Positions 1-6,570 of a DNA stretch of 7,303 nt are shown here, in pieces. The notes beneath the pieces are model-generated. The model had not been told where the DNA came from and searched no databases. It saw only the letters and a list, made by a program, of their open reading frames with translations. The stretch lies in the NCBI GenBank assembly GCA_030836705.1, contig JAUPLZ010000150.1, positions 1-7,303 of the forward strand, read 5' to 3'. Position 1 is the first letter of the stretch, and each line of letters begins with the position of its first letter. The DNA is from Campylobacterota bacterium. Its GTDB lineage: Bacteria > Campylobacterota > Campylobacteria > Campylobacterales > SZUA-545. Made by a program: the position numbers and the translations under genes.

Positions 1-1
1 C

Positions 2-217
2 GGGATTCAAAATGTAGATACCGCTACGATGGGTCATCTTGTAGCCGCTATTCAAAACATAGCTACAAAATTAGGACTCGATAAAAGCGGCTATAGAGTT
101 ATTACAAATAACGGAAACGATGCAGGACAAGAGGTTCCTCATCTTCATTTTCATATTTTAGGCGGTACAAAACTAGTTCATATTCATCATCAAGATAATA
201 CGCATAAAAGTTTATAA
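2..217 (+). CDS. HIT family (histidine triad) protein, C-terminal part
   Basis: This is the 3' end of a gene that begins before the window. The frame is open from base 2, giving 71 residues before TAA; an in-frame ATG at 29 is internal and not the start. The histidine triad signature is clear: residues PHLHFHILGG match the H-x-H-x-H motif that binds the nucleotide alpha-phosphate. The preceding stretch (GYRVITNNGNDAGQEV) is the strand and loop that normally lead into it in HINT proteins. Known members are small soluble nucleotide hydrolases or transferases acting on AMP-linked substrates; the exact substrate cannot be read here. The tail after HILGG is unusual: it is rich in histidine (HIHH) and lacks the tryptophan-containing end common in HINT proteins. 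Family assignment is secure; the specific role is not. Confidence 0.93.
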   Translation, partial: GIQNVDTATMGHLVAAIQNIATKLGLDKSGYRVITNNGNDAGQEVPHLHFHILGGTKLVHIHHQDNTHKSL

Positions 218-241
218 AAAATTATTTTGTACGATTTAGCA

Positions 242-252
242 TGATATACACT
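242..252 (+). promoter_or_regulatory. Putative sigma-70 -10 region ahead of the 77-aa/711-aa gene pair
   Basis: TG-A-TATACA at 242-250 resembles an extended -10 box, with overlapping TACACT at 247-252, and AT-rich sequence (TTTATAAAAAATTATTTTGT) lies upstream. Campylobacterota promoters usually have a good -10 and no conserved -35, which fits. Transcription would start near 257-260, about 35 bases before the ATG at 294. It is a match by eye in AT-rich DNA, and read-through from the HIT gene is also possible because no terminator hairpin is visible after 217. Confidence 0.4.
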
Positions 253-293
253 ATGAGTCGTGTGTCAAAAAAACCAAAAAGGCAGCTGCAAGG

Positions 294-527
294 ATGAGCG
301 GGATTAAGATTCTCTATAAGAAAAATGGCACTTTTTCAATAAAACGAATAAAAACGACAATAGAGAATTTAGACGCTACTATAAAAGACATAGAAAACGG
401 TTGTTATTTTGCTGATATTAAGTTATCGGAAAACGAGGCTGTTGATATTATTGATATAAACTATCTTCAAAACGGCAGTGAGTTACATATCATTTTACAT
501 TTTGCAATAATAGAGTTTGGGCTATGA
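294..527 (+). CDS. Small hypothetical protein, translationally coupled to the beta-propeller gene
   Basis: I do not recognise this 77-residue protein. It has no signal peptide, no cysteine motif (one Cys only) and no clear membrane segment, although the C-terminus is hydrophobic (ELHIILHFAIIEFGL) and probably forms a buried strand. The sequence reads as mixed alpha/beta: a basic N-terminal strand-turn-strand, a helix around NLDATIKDIE, then alternating strands. ATG 294 is the first possible start after the in-frame stop at 237. AAAAAGG (276-282) is a ribosome binding site at a rather long spacing, and a second AAGG (290-293) abuts the start codon. Its stop overlaps the next start (ATGA, 524-527), so the two proteins are probably made together and may work together. 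The overlap and the coding-like composition argue that it is real. Confidence 0.72.
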   Translation: MSGIKILYKKNGTFSIKRIKTTIENLDATIKDIENGCYFADIKLSENEAVDIIDINYLQNGSELHIILHFAIIEFGL

Positions 528-2659
528 ATTTTACTAAATCATACAATTTTGATGGAAGTATTCATCACGGTTTTTTTATAAGAAATCTAATTGGCGTTAT
601 AGATAATAAAGTAAATCTATTACTTTTTGAGCTAGGCGATGAAAAACTCCTGCCGGTAAATAAAAAAGATGTAGAATCAGAGGTTTTGCACCCTTATCAC
701 AAAGCCGATTCATCTTCAAATAGCGGTCATTTTGTAGTTCTATATGTAAAAAATAACGGGTATGTTTTAAAATACGATGATGAAAAAAGAAACTATGAAA
801 GCTATTTTTCATTATCTTGGTGCAAAGGCGGCATCGAGTACACAACTTTTAGCAGTGACGAAAAATTAGTCATAGCCGGCGGCGCAGACGGCAAGGTTTA
901 TCTATACTCCTTAGAGCATAAAAAACTTCAAGAAATTATTTCAATAAACAATGAATATATCTCATCTTTGAGCATATCTAGAGATAATAATCTAGTGGCA
1001 TTTTCATCATTTAAAAAAAATCTAGATATTTATGATCTTAGAAATAATATGCTTACTTCAAGACATATTCATAATGAAGTTATAACGGTTTGCGAGTTTT
1101 TGCATAAATCAAATTTTTTAATATACGGCGCAAGAGACACTAGGGTTGTTTTGTACGATTTTATTTCAAATAGCATCAAAAAAGAGCTAGTAAAAACTAT
1201 CGATTGGCCTCTTGCTATTTTAGTAGAAGATAATGATAATTTCTGCCTTGTAAGTGATAAAAGCGGGCATGTTTTTTTTATAGATCTTTACAACATAGAG
1301 ACAAAACAAGAGATACTTTTTTATGCAAATGGAAATGCTGTCGTAAACATGAAAAAACAGGGCTCAAAATATCTATTTTTTCATGAAAACGGAAGTATAA
1401 ATATTTTTGATCTAGATCATGAAATGCTTCAAATAGAGCAAGCTTTTAACGATAAAGATTATGAAAAGTTTTTTAAACTCACCTCTTCAAATCCTATACT
1501 AAAATTTAAAGGCAACAATCTATTTCAAAGCGCTTGTGAAAATTTCGAAAAAGAACTTGAAAATGCTATTTTAAACATAGCGATCGGAGAGATTGACTCG
1601 GCAAAAAAAATAATGGCACCATATTTAGAAAACGAAAAAAATAGAGATGTGTTTAATTTTTACATTGCCAATGCGCCAAAAATAAAATCTTTTTACGAAA
1701 TGGTCGATAATCACGAATATGACAAAGTATATGCGCTTGCATCAACGGCAAATTATTATAAAAAACTACCAAGATACAAAGAGCTTGAAGAGGAGTTTGT
1801 CCAGACATTTAACATGGCAGAAATGCTGCTGATTGAAGGCGAAAAAAACACTCAAAAAGCTCAACATGCTCTGCGGTATTTTGCAAAAGTCCCTGATAAA
1901 AAAAGCGTAATAGTCGCACTTTTTAAAAGCCCAAAGCTTTTCAAGCAACTAGATGAAATGTTTTCTCAAAACAGGTTGAATGATTTTTATAAAAAAATTC
2001 AAGAATTTCCTCAAACAAAAGATGCGCCTATATACAACGAATACATAACGGAAATAAATAAGAGAATCTCAAATTTTTTAAAAGCCTTAAAAGAAAAAAA
2101 TTATGACGAGGCATATGAAATGTCCATAAATATAAAAAAAGATATTCCGGATGTTTTTACAAAATCACTCGAAAGCGAATTTGACAGAATAAAGCACATA
2201 AAAGAATTCGCAAGGGCAATGAAAGCAAAAAAAATAAAACTTGCCGTTGCTTTGGTTGAGCAATATCCTTTTTTAATCAGCGTTGATGAATACGCGGAGC
2301 TTGAGGCTTTTTTAAACAAACACTTCAATGCAGCATTAAAATATGCATATCATGGAAAAATAGATGAAGTTCACAAGTATATTGAAAAATTTGTCGGGAT
2401 AGAGTATACAAAACAAAGATCAATAAAAATATATAAAATTGCATATATTCAACAAATTACAGCGCTTGCCGAAAAGATGAAAGAACTCCACTGGAGAGAT
2501 ACTATATTAAGATACATTTCAAGATTCGGAGTTGATGCCGAGCTAGAAATCTTAACAAAAAAGTTTGACAAAGACGGACTTCTTGAGAAACTTAAAAACA
2601 CAACAAAACACGGATTTGAAAAACTCCCGCTACTTTTGAATATAGTTGCAGGAAAATAA
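524..2659 (+). CDS. WD40-like beta-propeller protein with C-terminal alpha-solenoid
   Basis: This 711-residue protein has no signal peptide or membrane segment, so it is probably cytoplasmic. Residues ~16-304 read as WD40-like blades at about 16-45, 69-95, 105-138, 146-178, 186-220, 228-264 and 271-304. Each ends in a pattern such as GKVYLYSL, KNLDIYDL, TRVVLYDF, GHVFFIDL or GSINIFDL. Seven blades would make a complete propeller. From ~305 to the end the sequence is helical and charged, with helix-pair repeats about every 43 residues (separate entry). Propellers and solenoids are normally protein-binding scaffolds; I see no catalytic motif. The start overlaps the stop of the 77-residue gene upstream, and secA begins 79 bases downstream behind its own promoter. 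The function is unknown. A role in assembling a complex or binding a membrane is possible but is inference. Confidence 0.9.
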   Translation: MNFTKSYNFDGSIHHGFFIRNLIGVIDNKVNLLLFELGDEKLLPVNKKDVESEVLHPYHKADSSSNSGHFVVLYVKNNGYVLKYDDEKRNYESYFSLSWCKGGIEYTTFSSDEKLVIAGGADGKVYLYSLEHKKLQEIISINNEYISSLSISRDNNLVAFSSFKKNLDIYDLRNNMLTSRHIHNEVITVCEFLHKSNFLIYGARDTRVVLYDFISNSIKKELVKTIDWPLAILVEDNDNFCLVSDKSGHVFFIDLYNIETKQEILFYANGNAVVNMKKQGSKYLFFHENGSINIFDLDHEMLQIEQAFNDKDYEKFFKLTSSNPILKFKGNNLFQSACENFEKELENAILNIAIGEIDSAKKIMAPYLENEKNRDVFNFYIANAPKIKSFYEMVDNHEYDKVYALASTANYYKKLPRYKELEEEFVQTFNMAEMLLIEGEKNTQKAQHALRYFAKVPDKKSVIVALFKSPKLFKQLDEMFSQNRLNDFYKKIQEFPQTKDAPIYNEYITEINKRISNFLKALKEKNYDEAYEMSINIKKDIPDVFTKSLESEFDRIKHIKEFARAMKAKKIKLAVALVEQYPFLISVDEYAELEAFLNKHFNAALKYAYHGKIDEVHKYIEKFVGIEYTKQRSIKIYKIAYIQQITALAEKMKELHWRDTILRYISRFGVDAELEILTKKFDKDGLLEKLKNTTKHGFEKLPLLLNIVAGK
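1445..2548 (+). repeat. Degenerate ~43-residue helical repeats within the 711-aa protein
   Basis: These are protein-level repeats, not DNA repeats. A hydrophobic or aromatic anchor (one exception, T443), in a polar or charged context and followed by a helix, recurs at residues Y313, I357, Y399, T443, L485, Y527, I571, I613 and W657, with spacings of 42 or 44. Examples are DYEKFFKL, EYDKVYAL, NYDEAYEM, KIDEVHKY and HWRDTILR. Each unit then has a break (often with Pro or Asn) and a second helix rich in E, F and K. The period is longer than the 34 residues of a TPR and shows no TPR consensus. I aligned the units by eye, and the weakest are those at 357 and 443. Confidence 0.5.
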
Positions 2660-2695
2660 TTCGAGAATAGTTTTAGTAATAGCAAATAACAGTTG

Positions 2696-2704
2696 TGCTA
2701 GAAT
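2696..2704 (+). promoter_or_regulatory. Extended -10 promoter of secA
   Basis: TG-C-TAGAAT (TG at 2696-2697, hexamer at 2699-2704) matches an extended -10 box with one mismatch to TATAAT. AT-rich DNA with a T run (2671-2674) lies upstream, as is usual in Campylobacterota, and no -35 is evident. Transcription would begin near 2711, giving a leader of under 30 bases that carries GAAGG. This suggests secA can be expressed independently of the propeller gene. The leader is too short for a SecM-like upstream regulator. Confidence 0.5.
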
Positions 2705-2738
2705 AAAAATCATATAAAAATTTAGTGAAGGTAGTTTA

Positions 2739-5336
2739 ATGTTTAAAAAAGCTTTTGCGTCTATTTTTGGAACAAAAAATGACAAAGAAATAAAGAAATA
2801 CAAAAAGCGAGTAAAAGCTATAAATGATTTAGAGCAAAAATACGAAAAATTAAGCGATGACGAGCTAAAAAGTACTTTTGGTGAGTTAAAAGAGAGGGCA
2901 AAAAATGAAAGCTTGGATTCTCTTTTAAATGATTCTTTCGCAATAACCAGAGAGGCTTCAAAAAGAATTCTTGGAATGCGCCATTTTGATGTTCAAATGA
3001 TTGGCGGCATGGTCTTGCATGAGGGAAAAATAGCCGAAATGAAAACCGGCGAGGGAAAAACTCTCGTAGCCACACTTCCGGTTGTCTTAAACGCACTAAG
3101 CCAAAAAGGCGTGCATGTTGTAACAGTAAATGACTATTTGGCCAAAAGAGACGGTACGCAAATGGGTGAACTTTATAGGTTTTTAGGCTTTTCGGTTGGT
3201 ATTATCACCGGTGATCTTTCTGGCGAAGATATAAGAAAAGAACAGTATAGAGCTGACATCACTTACGGCACAAATAATGAATTTGGCTTTGATTATCTAA
3301 GGGATAATATGAAAATAAACCTAGATGATGTGTTGCAGTTAAATCATAATTACGCAATAGTCGACGAAGTTGACTCTATCCTTATTGACGAAGCAAGAAC
3401 GCCGCTTATTATCTCAGGTCCCGTGAATAAAAAAATGGAACACTACCAAAGTGCAAACGAGGTGGCAAAAAAAATGGTAAAAGACGAAGATTTTACCATT
3501 GACGAAAAAAACAGAGTTATTCTAATCACAGAAATCGGGATAACAAAAGCGGAAAAGCTTTTTGGTGTTGATAATTTATACGAAATGCAAAATGCAATTC
3601 TCGCACACCACATCGAACAAGCACTAAAAGCTCATAATCTTTTTACAAAAGATGTTGATTATGTCGTAAAAGATGGCGAGGTTGTTATTGTTGATGAATT
3701 CACCGGTCGTCTTAGCACTGGAAGAAGATATTCAGAAGGCTTGCATCAAGCACTCGAAGCAAAAGAGGGTGTCCTTGTAAAAGAAGAGAGTCAGACTCTA
3801 GCAGATATCACATTTCAAAACTACTTTAGAATGTACGGCAAACTCTCCGGAATGACCGGAACAGCTCAAACTGAAGCAACCGAGTTTTCTCAAATTTACA
3901 ATCTAGATGTTCTTTCTATTCCTACAAATATTCCAGTAACAAGAATTGATAAAAACGACTTAATTTACAAAACAGCGGAAGAAAAATACACTGCTGTTAT
4001 AGAAAAAATAAAAGAACTCTCAAAAAGCGGTCAGCCTGCGCTTGTGGGAACTGTTTCTATTGAACAAAGCGAACTTTTGAGCAAAATGTTAAAAAACCAA
4101 AAAATTCCACACACCGTTCTTAATGCAAAACAACACGAAAAAGAGGCTGAGATTATTATAAATGCCGGTAAAAAAGGCGCAATAACGATAGCTACAAACA
4201 TGGCAGGGCGAGGCGTGGATATAAAAATAGACGATGAGATTAAATCTCTTGGCGGTCTTTATATCATAGGAACAGAAAGACACGAATCAAGAAGAATAGA
4301 TAATCAATTAAGAGGAAGAAGCGGTCGACAAGGAGACCCAGGTGCAACACAATTTTATTTGAGTCTAGAAGATAATCTATTAAGAATTTTTGGAAGTGAA
4401 CGAATATCAAAAATAATGGATAAATTAGGCGTTGAAAAAGGCGAATTTATAGACTCAAAGATGGTCACTCGCGCAGTAGAAAATGCCCAGAAGAAAGTCG
4501 AAAGCATGCACTTTGATTCAAGAAAACACCTTCTTGAATACGACGATGTCTCCAATGCACAAAGAAAGGTTATCTTTACACACCGCAGAGAGGTTCTTGA
4601 TAAAAATTTCAATATACAAGAAAAAATATCATCAAATATTCGCGAAGTTTTAGAAAACATTCTTTTTGAGTGCAACATAATAGCCGGAATGCCAAAAGAG
4701 GATTATGATTTAAAAGCTCTAACGGAAGAGATAAGAGAGACATTTAATATAGATATCGGCAATGAAAATCTCGCCTCTTTGGAAAAAGATGAGATAAAAG
4801 AGACTCTTTTTAAGAAGTTAAGTTTTGAATATGAAAATAAAATGAGTCAGCTAGAAGACGCAAGAAGAGATGATATAGAGAGAATAGTATATTTACAGAT
4901 ACTAGATGAATCATGGAGAGAGCATCTTTATCAGATGGATGTCATGAAAATGGGTATCGGACTTAGAGGCTACAACCAAAAAGACCCGCTCGTAGAGTAC
5001 AAAAAAGAGAGTTTTGGGCTTTTTGAAGATCTTGTAAAAAGAATAAAAAAAGATAGTACAAAAACTCTATTTATGATTCGATTCACTTTTGAAGAGCCGG
5101 CAAAAGAAAAAGAAGCGCTAGAAAAAATGAAAGAAAAAATGGAGAGAGAGGCTTTTGAAAATGCCAGCATGATTCATGAAGGCAGTCCTACTTCAAACTC
5201 TGACGCTCCTCATCAGCTAGAACAAAAAAAAGTTGCGAGAAATTCTGATTGCCCTTGCGGTAGTGGAAAAAAATATAAGCAATGCTGTGGAAAATCCGGT
5301 CCAAAAAAAGGACTTCTTGCTTCTAAAAAAATCTAA
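2739..5336 (+). CDS. secA: Preprotein translocase ATPase SecA
   Basis: SecA is the ATP-driven motor that pushes unfolded preproteins through the SecYEG channel, cycling between cytosol and inner membrane. All expected parts are present in 865 residues, a normal length. They are the N-terminal DEAD-like domain with Walker A TGEGKT (103-108), Walker B IVDEVDS (207-213) and the IDEAR motif (216-220); the preprotein cross-linking region (~225-365); SGMTGTAQTEA (370-380); and the second motor domain with TNMAGRGVDI (487-496) and QLRGRSGRQGDPG (523-535). Next come the helical scaffold and wing domains (~600-785), a charged linker, and a C-terminal zinc-binding SEC-C motif, CPCGSGKKYKQCC (838-850), which contacts SecB or lipid in known SecAs. 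GAAGG (2727-2731) lies seven bases before the ATG and supports this start. The stop codon directly touches the permease start. No frameshift or missing key residue. Confidence 0.98.
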   Translation: MFKKAFASIFGTKNDKEIKKYKKRVKAINDLEQKYEKLSDDELKSTFGELKERAKNESLDSLLNDSFAITREASKRILGMRHFDVQMIGGMVLHEGKIAEMKTGEGKTLVATLPVVLNALSQKGVHVVTVNDYLAKRDGTQMGELYRFLGFSVGIITGDLSGEDIRKEQYRADITYGTNNEFGFDYLRDNMKINLDDVLQLNHNYAIVDEVDSILIDEARTPLIISGPVNKKMEHYQSANEVAKKMVKDEDFTIDEKNRVILITEIGITKAEKLFGVDNLYEMQNAILAHHIEQALKAHNLFTKDVDYVVKDGEVVIVDEFTGRLSTGRRYSEGLHQALEAKEGVLVKEESQTLADITFQNYFRMYGKLSGMTGTAQTEATEFSQIYNLDVLSIPTNIPVTRIDKNDLIYKTAEEKYTAVIEKIKELSKSGQPALVGTVSIEQSELLSKMLKNQKIPHTVLNAKQHEKEAEIIINAGKKGAITIATNMAGRGVDIKIDDEIKSLGGLYIIGTERHESRRIDNQLRGRSGRQGDPGATQFYLSLEDNLLRIFGSERISKIMDKLGVEKGEFIDSKMVTRAVENAQKKVESMHFDSRKHLLEYDDVSNAQRKVIFTHRREVLDKNFNIQEKISSNIREVLENILFECNIIAGMPKEDYDLKALTEEIRETFNIDIGNENLASLEKDEIKETLFKKLSFEYENKMSQLEDARRDDIERIVYLQILDESWREHLYQMDVMKMGIGLRGYNQKDPLVEYKKESFGLFEDLVKRIKKDSTKTLFMIRFTFEEPAKEKEALEKMKEKMEREAFENASMIHEGSPTSNSDAPHQLEQKKVARNSDCPCGSGKKYKQCCGKSGPKKGLLASKKI

Positions 5337-6566
5337 ATGAATCCAAAAGAGTATAATAAAAACACAAGCAAGTCGCTTGTGTTTTTTATGGCAAAAAAAT
5401 ACCTAAAATACGACCCGACGCTGCCTTTTATCTCGATTACCGCAATGCTTGCATTTTTTGGCGTCGCCATAGGTGTTATGGTGCTTATAATCGCAATGTC
5501 CTTAATGCAAGGAATGATAAAAGAGTTCGAGGACAAGCTTTTTGTAATGAACTACCCATTGACAATCCAGTCAAAATATTGGGATAGCGTTGATGTGGAA
5601 CTTCTAGAAAAACTTCAAAATCAATTTCCAGAACTAAAATTTAGCCCATATCTAAAAGCAAACGGTGTTGCCAAAAGCGGTGATATCATGGAGGGAGTTA
5701 TTGTTTTTGGAGTTGATGCAAAAAAAGAAAAAGCGGTTAATAAAATATTTGCGAAATATAAAACAGCCGATGAATTCGCACCTTTTGAAGCAATGATTGG
5801 AAAATCGCTAGAAGAAGATGTATTTTTAAGTAGCGATAAAAAACTTACGATAATTTTTACATCACTAGAACCTATTGGCATCGGAGCTACTCCGCTAATG
5901 AAAAGATTTAGCATAAACGAAACATTTGAATCTGGTCTTAACGCCTACGACAAAGCATTTATTTACACCGATATTGAAGACTTAAGAAAAGTTATAAGAG
6001 AAAGTAATGGAATCTATCACGGCATCCATGTTTTTTCGCCAAATCCGACAAAAGACATTAAAGCAATAGAAGAGTTTATAGGCAGGGATTTTGCGGTGTC
6101 CGGATGGTGGGAAAAAAACCAAGGGTTTTTTTCTGCGATTGCAATGGAAAAAAGAGCTCTTTTTATAGTTTTAATGCTTATTATTTTGGTTGCATCTTTG
6201 AATATAGTAACCTCTTTGCTTATGACCGTTATGAATAGAAGAAAAGAAATAGCGCTTCTTCTATCGCTGGGCGCTACAAAAAAAGAGATACAAAAAATAT
6301 TTTTTACAATCGGAATGGTTATCGGTGTTTTTGGTATTATCGCTGGAGTTGCACTTGGCTTTAGCGGAGTTTGGGTAATTACTACTTTTGAGATTATTTC
6401 GCTTCCAAAAGAGGTTTATGGATATACAAAACTACCGGTCGAGCTCTCGAACATCGACCTTGCGTCAATAATAGCTGGGGCTTTTTTGGTGGTTTTGGTA
6501 TCTTCATTTTATCCAGCCAAAAAAGCTAGCGAAGTTAATATTTTAAGTGTTTTAAGAAGTGAATAA
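5337..6566 (+). CDS. LolC/LolE-family lipoprotein-releasing ABC permease
   Basis: This 409-residue protein is the membrane part of a probable Lol exporter, which with the LolD ATPase (not in this window) extracts lipoproteins from the inner membrane for the LolA carrier. It shows the family layout: a transmembrane segment at ~31-55, a large periplasmic domain (~56-270), then three membrane segments at ~273-297, ~322-348 and ~374-393. The second and third are joined by the cytoplasmic coupling helix of FtsX-type permeases (RRKEIALLLSLGATKKEI, 301-318). LolC and LolE cannot be told apart from sequence alone; in Helicobacter and related species I recall one such permease (called LolF) next to secA. 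The ATG directly follows the secA TAA with no nearby Shine-Dalgarno, which suggests reinitiation by ribosomes leaving secA. An internal ATG at 5388 would give 392 residues but also lacks a binding site, and would drop the SLVFF stretch that, as I recall, resembles residues preceding KYL in relatives. Confidence 0.9.
   Translation: MNPKEYNKNTSKSLVFFMAKKYLKYDPTLPFISITAMLAFFGVAIGVMVLIIAMSLMQGMIKEFEDKLFVMNYPLTIQSKYWDSVDVELLEKLQNQFPELKFSPYLKANGVAKSGDIMEGVIVFGVDAKKEKAVNKIFAKYKTADEFAPFEAMIGKSLEEDVFLSSDKKLTIIFTSLEPIGIGATPLMKRFSINETFESGLNAYDKAFIYTDIEDLRKVIRESNGIYHGIHVFSPNPTKDIKAIEEFIGRDFAVSGWWEKNQGFFSAIAMEKRALFIVLMLIILVASLNIVTSLLMTVMNRRKEIALLLSLGATKKEIQKIFFTIGMVIGVFGIIAGVALGFSGVWVITTFEIISLPKEVYGYTKLPVELSNIDLASIIAGAFLVVLVSSFYPAKKASEVNILSVLRSE
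5358..5387 (+). terminator. Intrinsic terminator-like hairpin at the secA/permease junction
   Basis: AACACAAGC (5361-5369) and GCTTGTGTT (5375-5383) are perfect reverse complements around a five-base loop, AAGTC. Three more A-T pairs can extend the stem to 5358 and 5386, and the right arm runs into TTTTTT (5382-5387). This is the form of a rho-independent terminator, 22-25 bases after the secA stop. It lies inside codons 8-17 of the permease as called. A-rich sequence left of the stem means it could also act on the minus strand. The stem has only four G-C pairs, so strength is uncertain, and the sequence is also coding. Confidence 0.5.
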
Positions 6567-6570
6567 CAAA

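Noticed and set aside
282..289. Perfect palindrome GCAGCTGC just before the start at 294
   Set aside because: Eight bases with no loop and no partner copies elsewhere in the window; expected by chance and too short to call an operator.
838..945. Possible catalytic or nucleotide-binding motif in the glycine-rich stretch IAGGADGK of the propeller
   Set aside because: The glycines fit the turn between blade strands (followed by VYLYSL); there is no Walker A pattern.
2657..2695. Short inverted repeat ATTCGAGAAT after the propeller gene as a terminator
   Set aside because: A four-base stem with almost no loop cannot form a stable hairpin, and the T run that follows is short and broken.
4355..4678. 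107-codon open frame on the minus strand inside secA
   Set aside because: It lies wholly opposite a strongly conserved secA region, has no ribosome binding site worth noting and encodes a low-complexity Ser/Phe/Leu-rich product typical of a shadow frame.
5250..5291. SecA zinc motif ending in Cys-Cys rather than Cys-His
   Set aside because: Both CxCx8CH and CxCx8CC forms occur in SEC-C domains, so this is ordinary variation.
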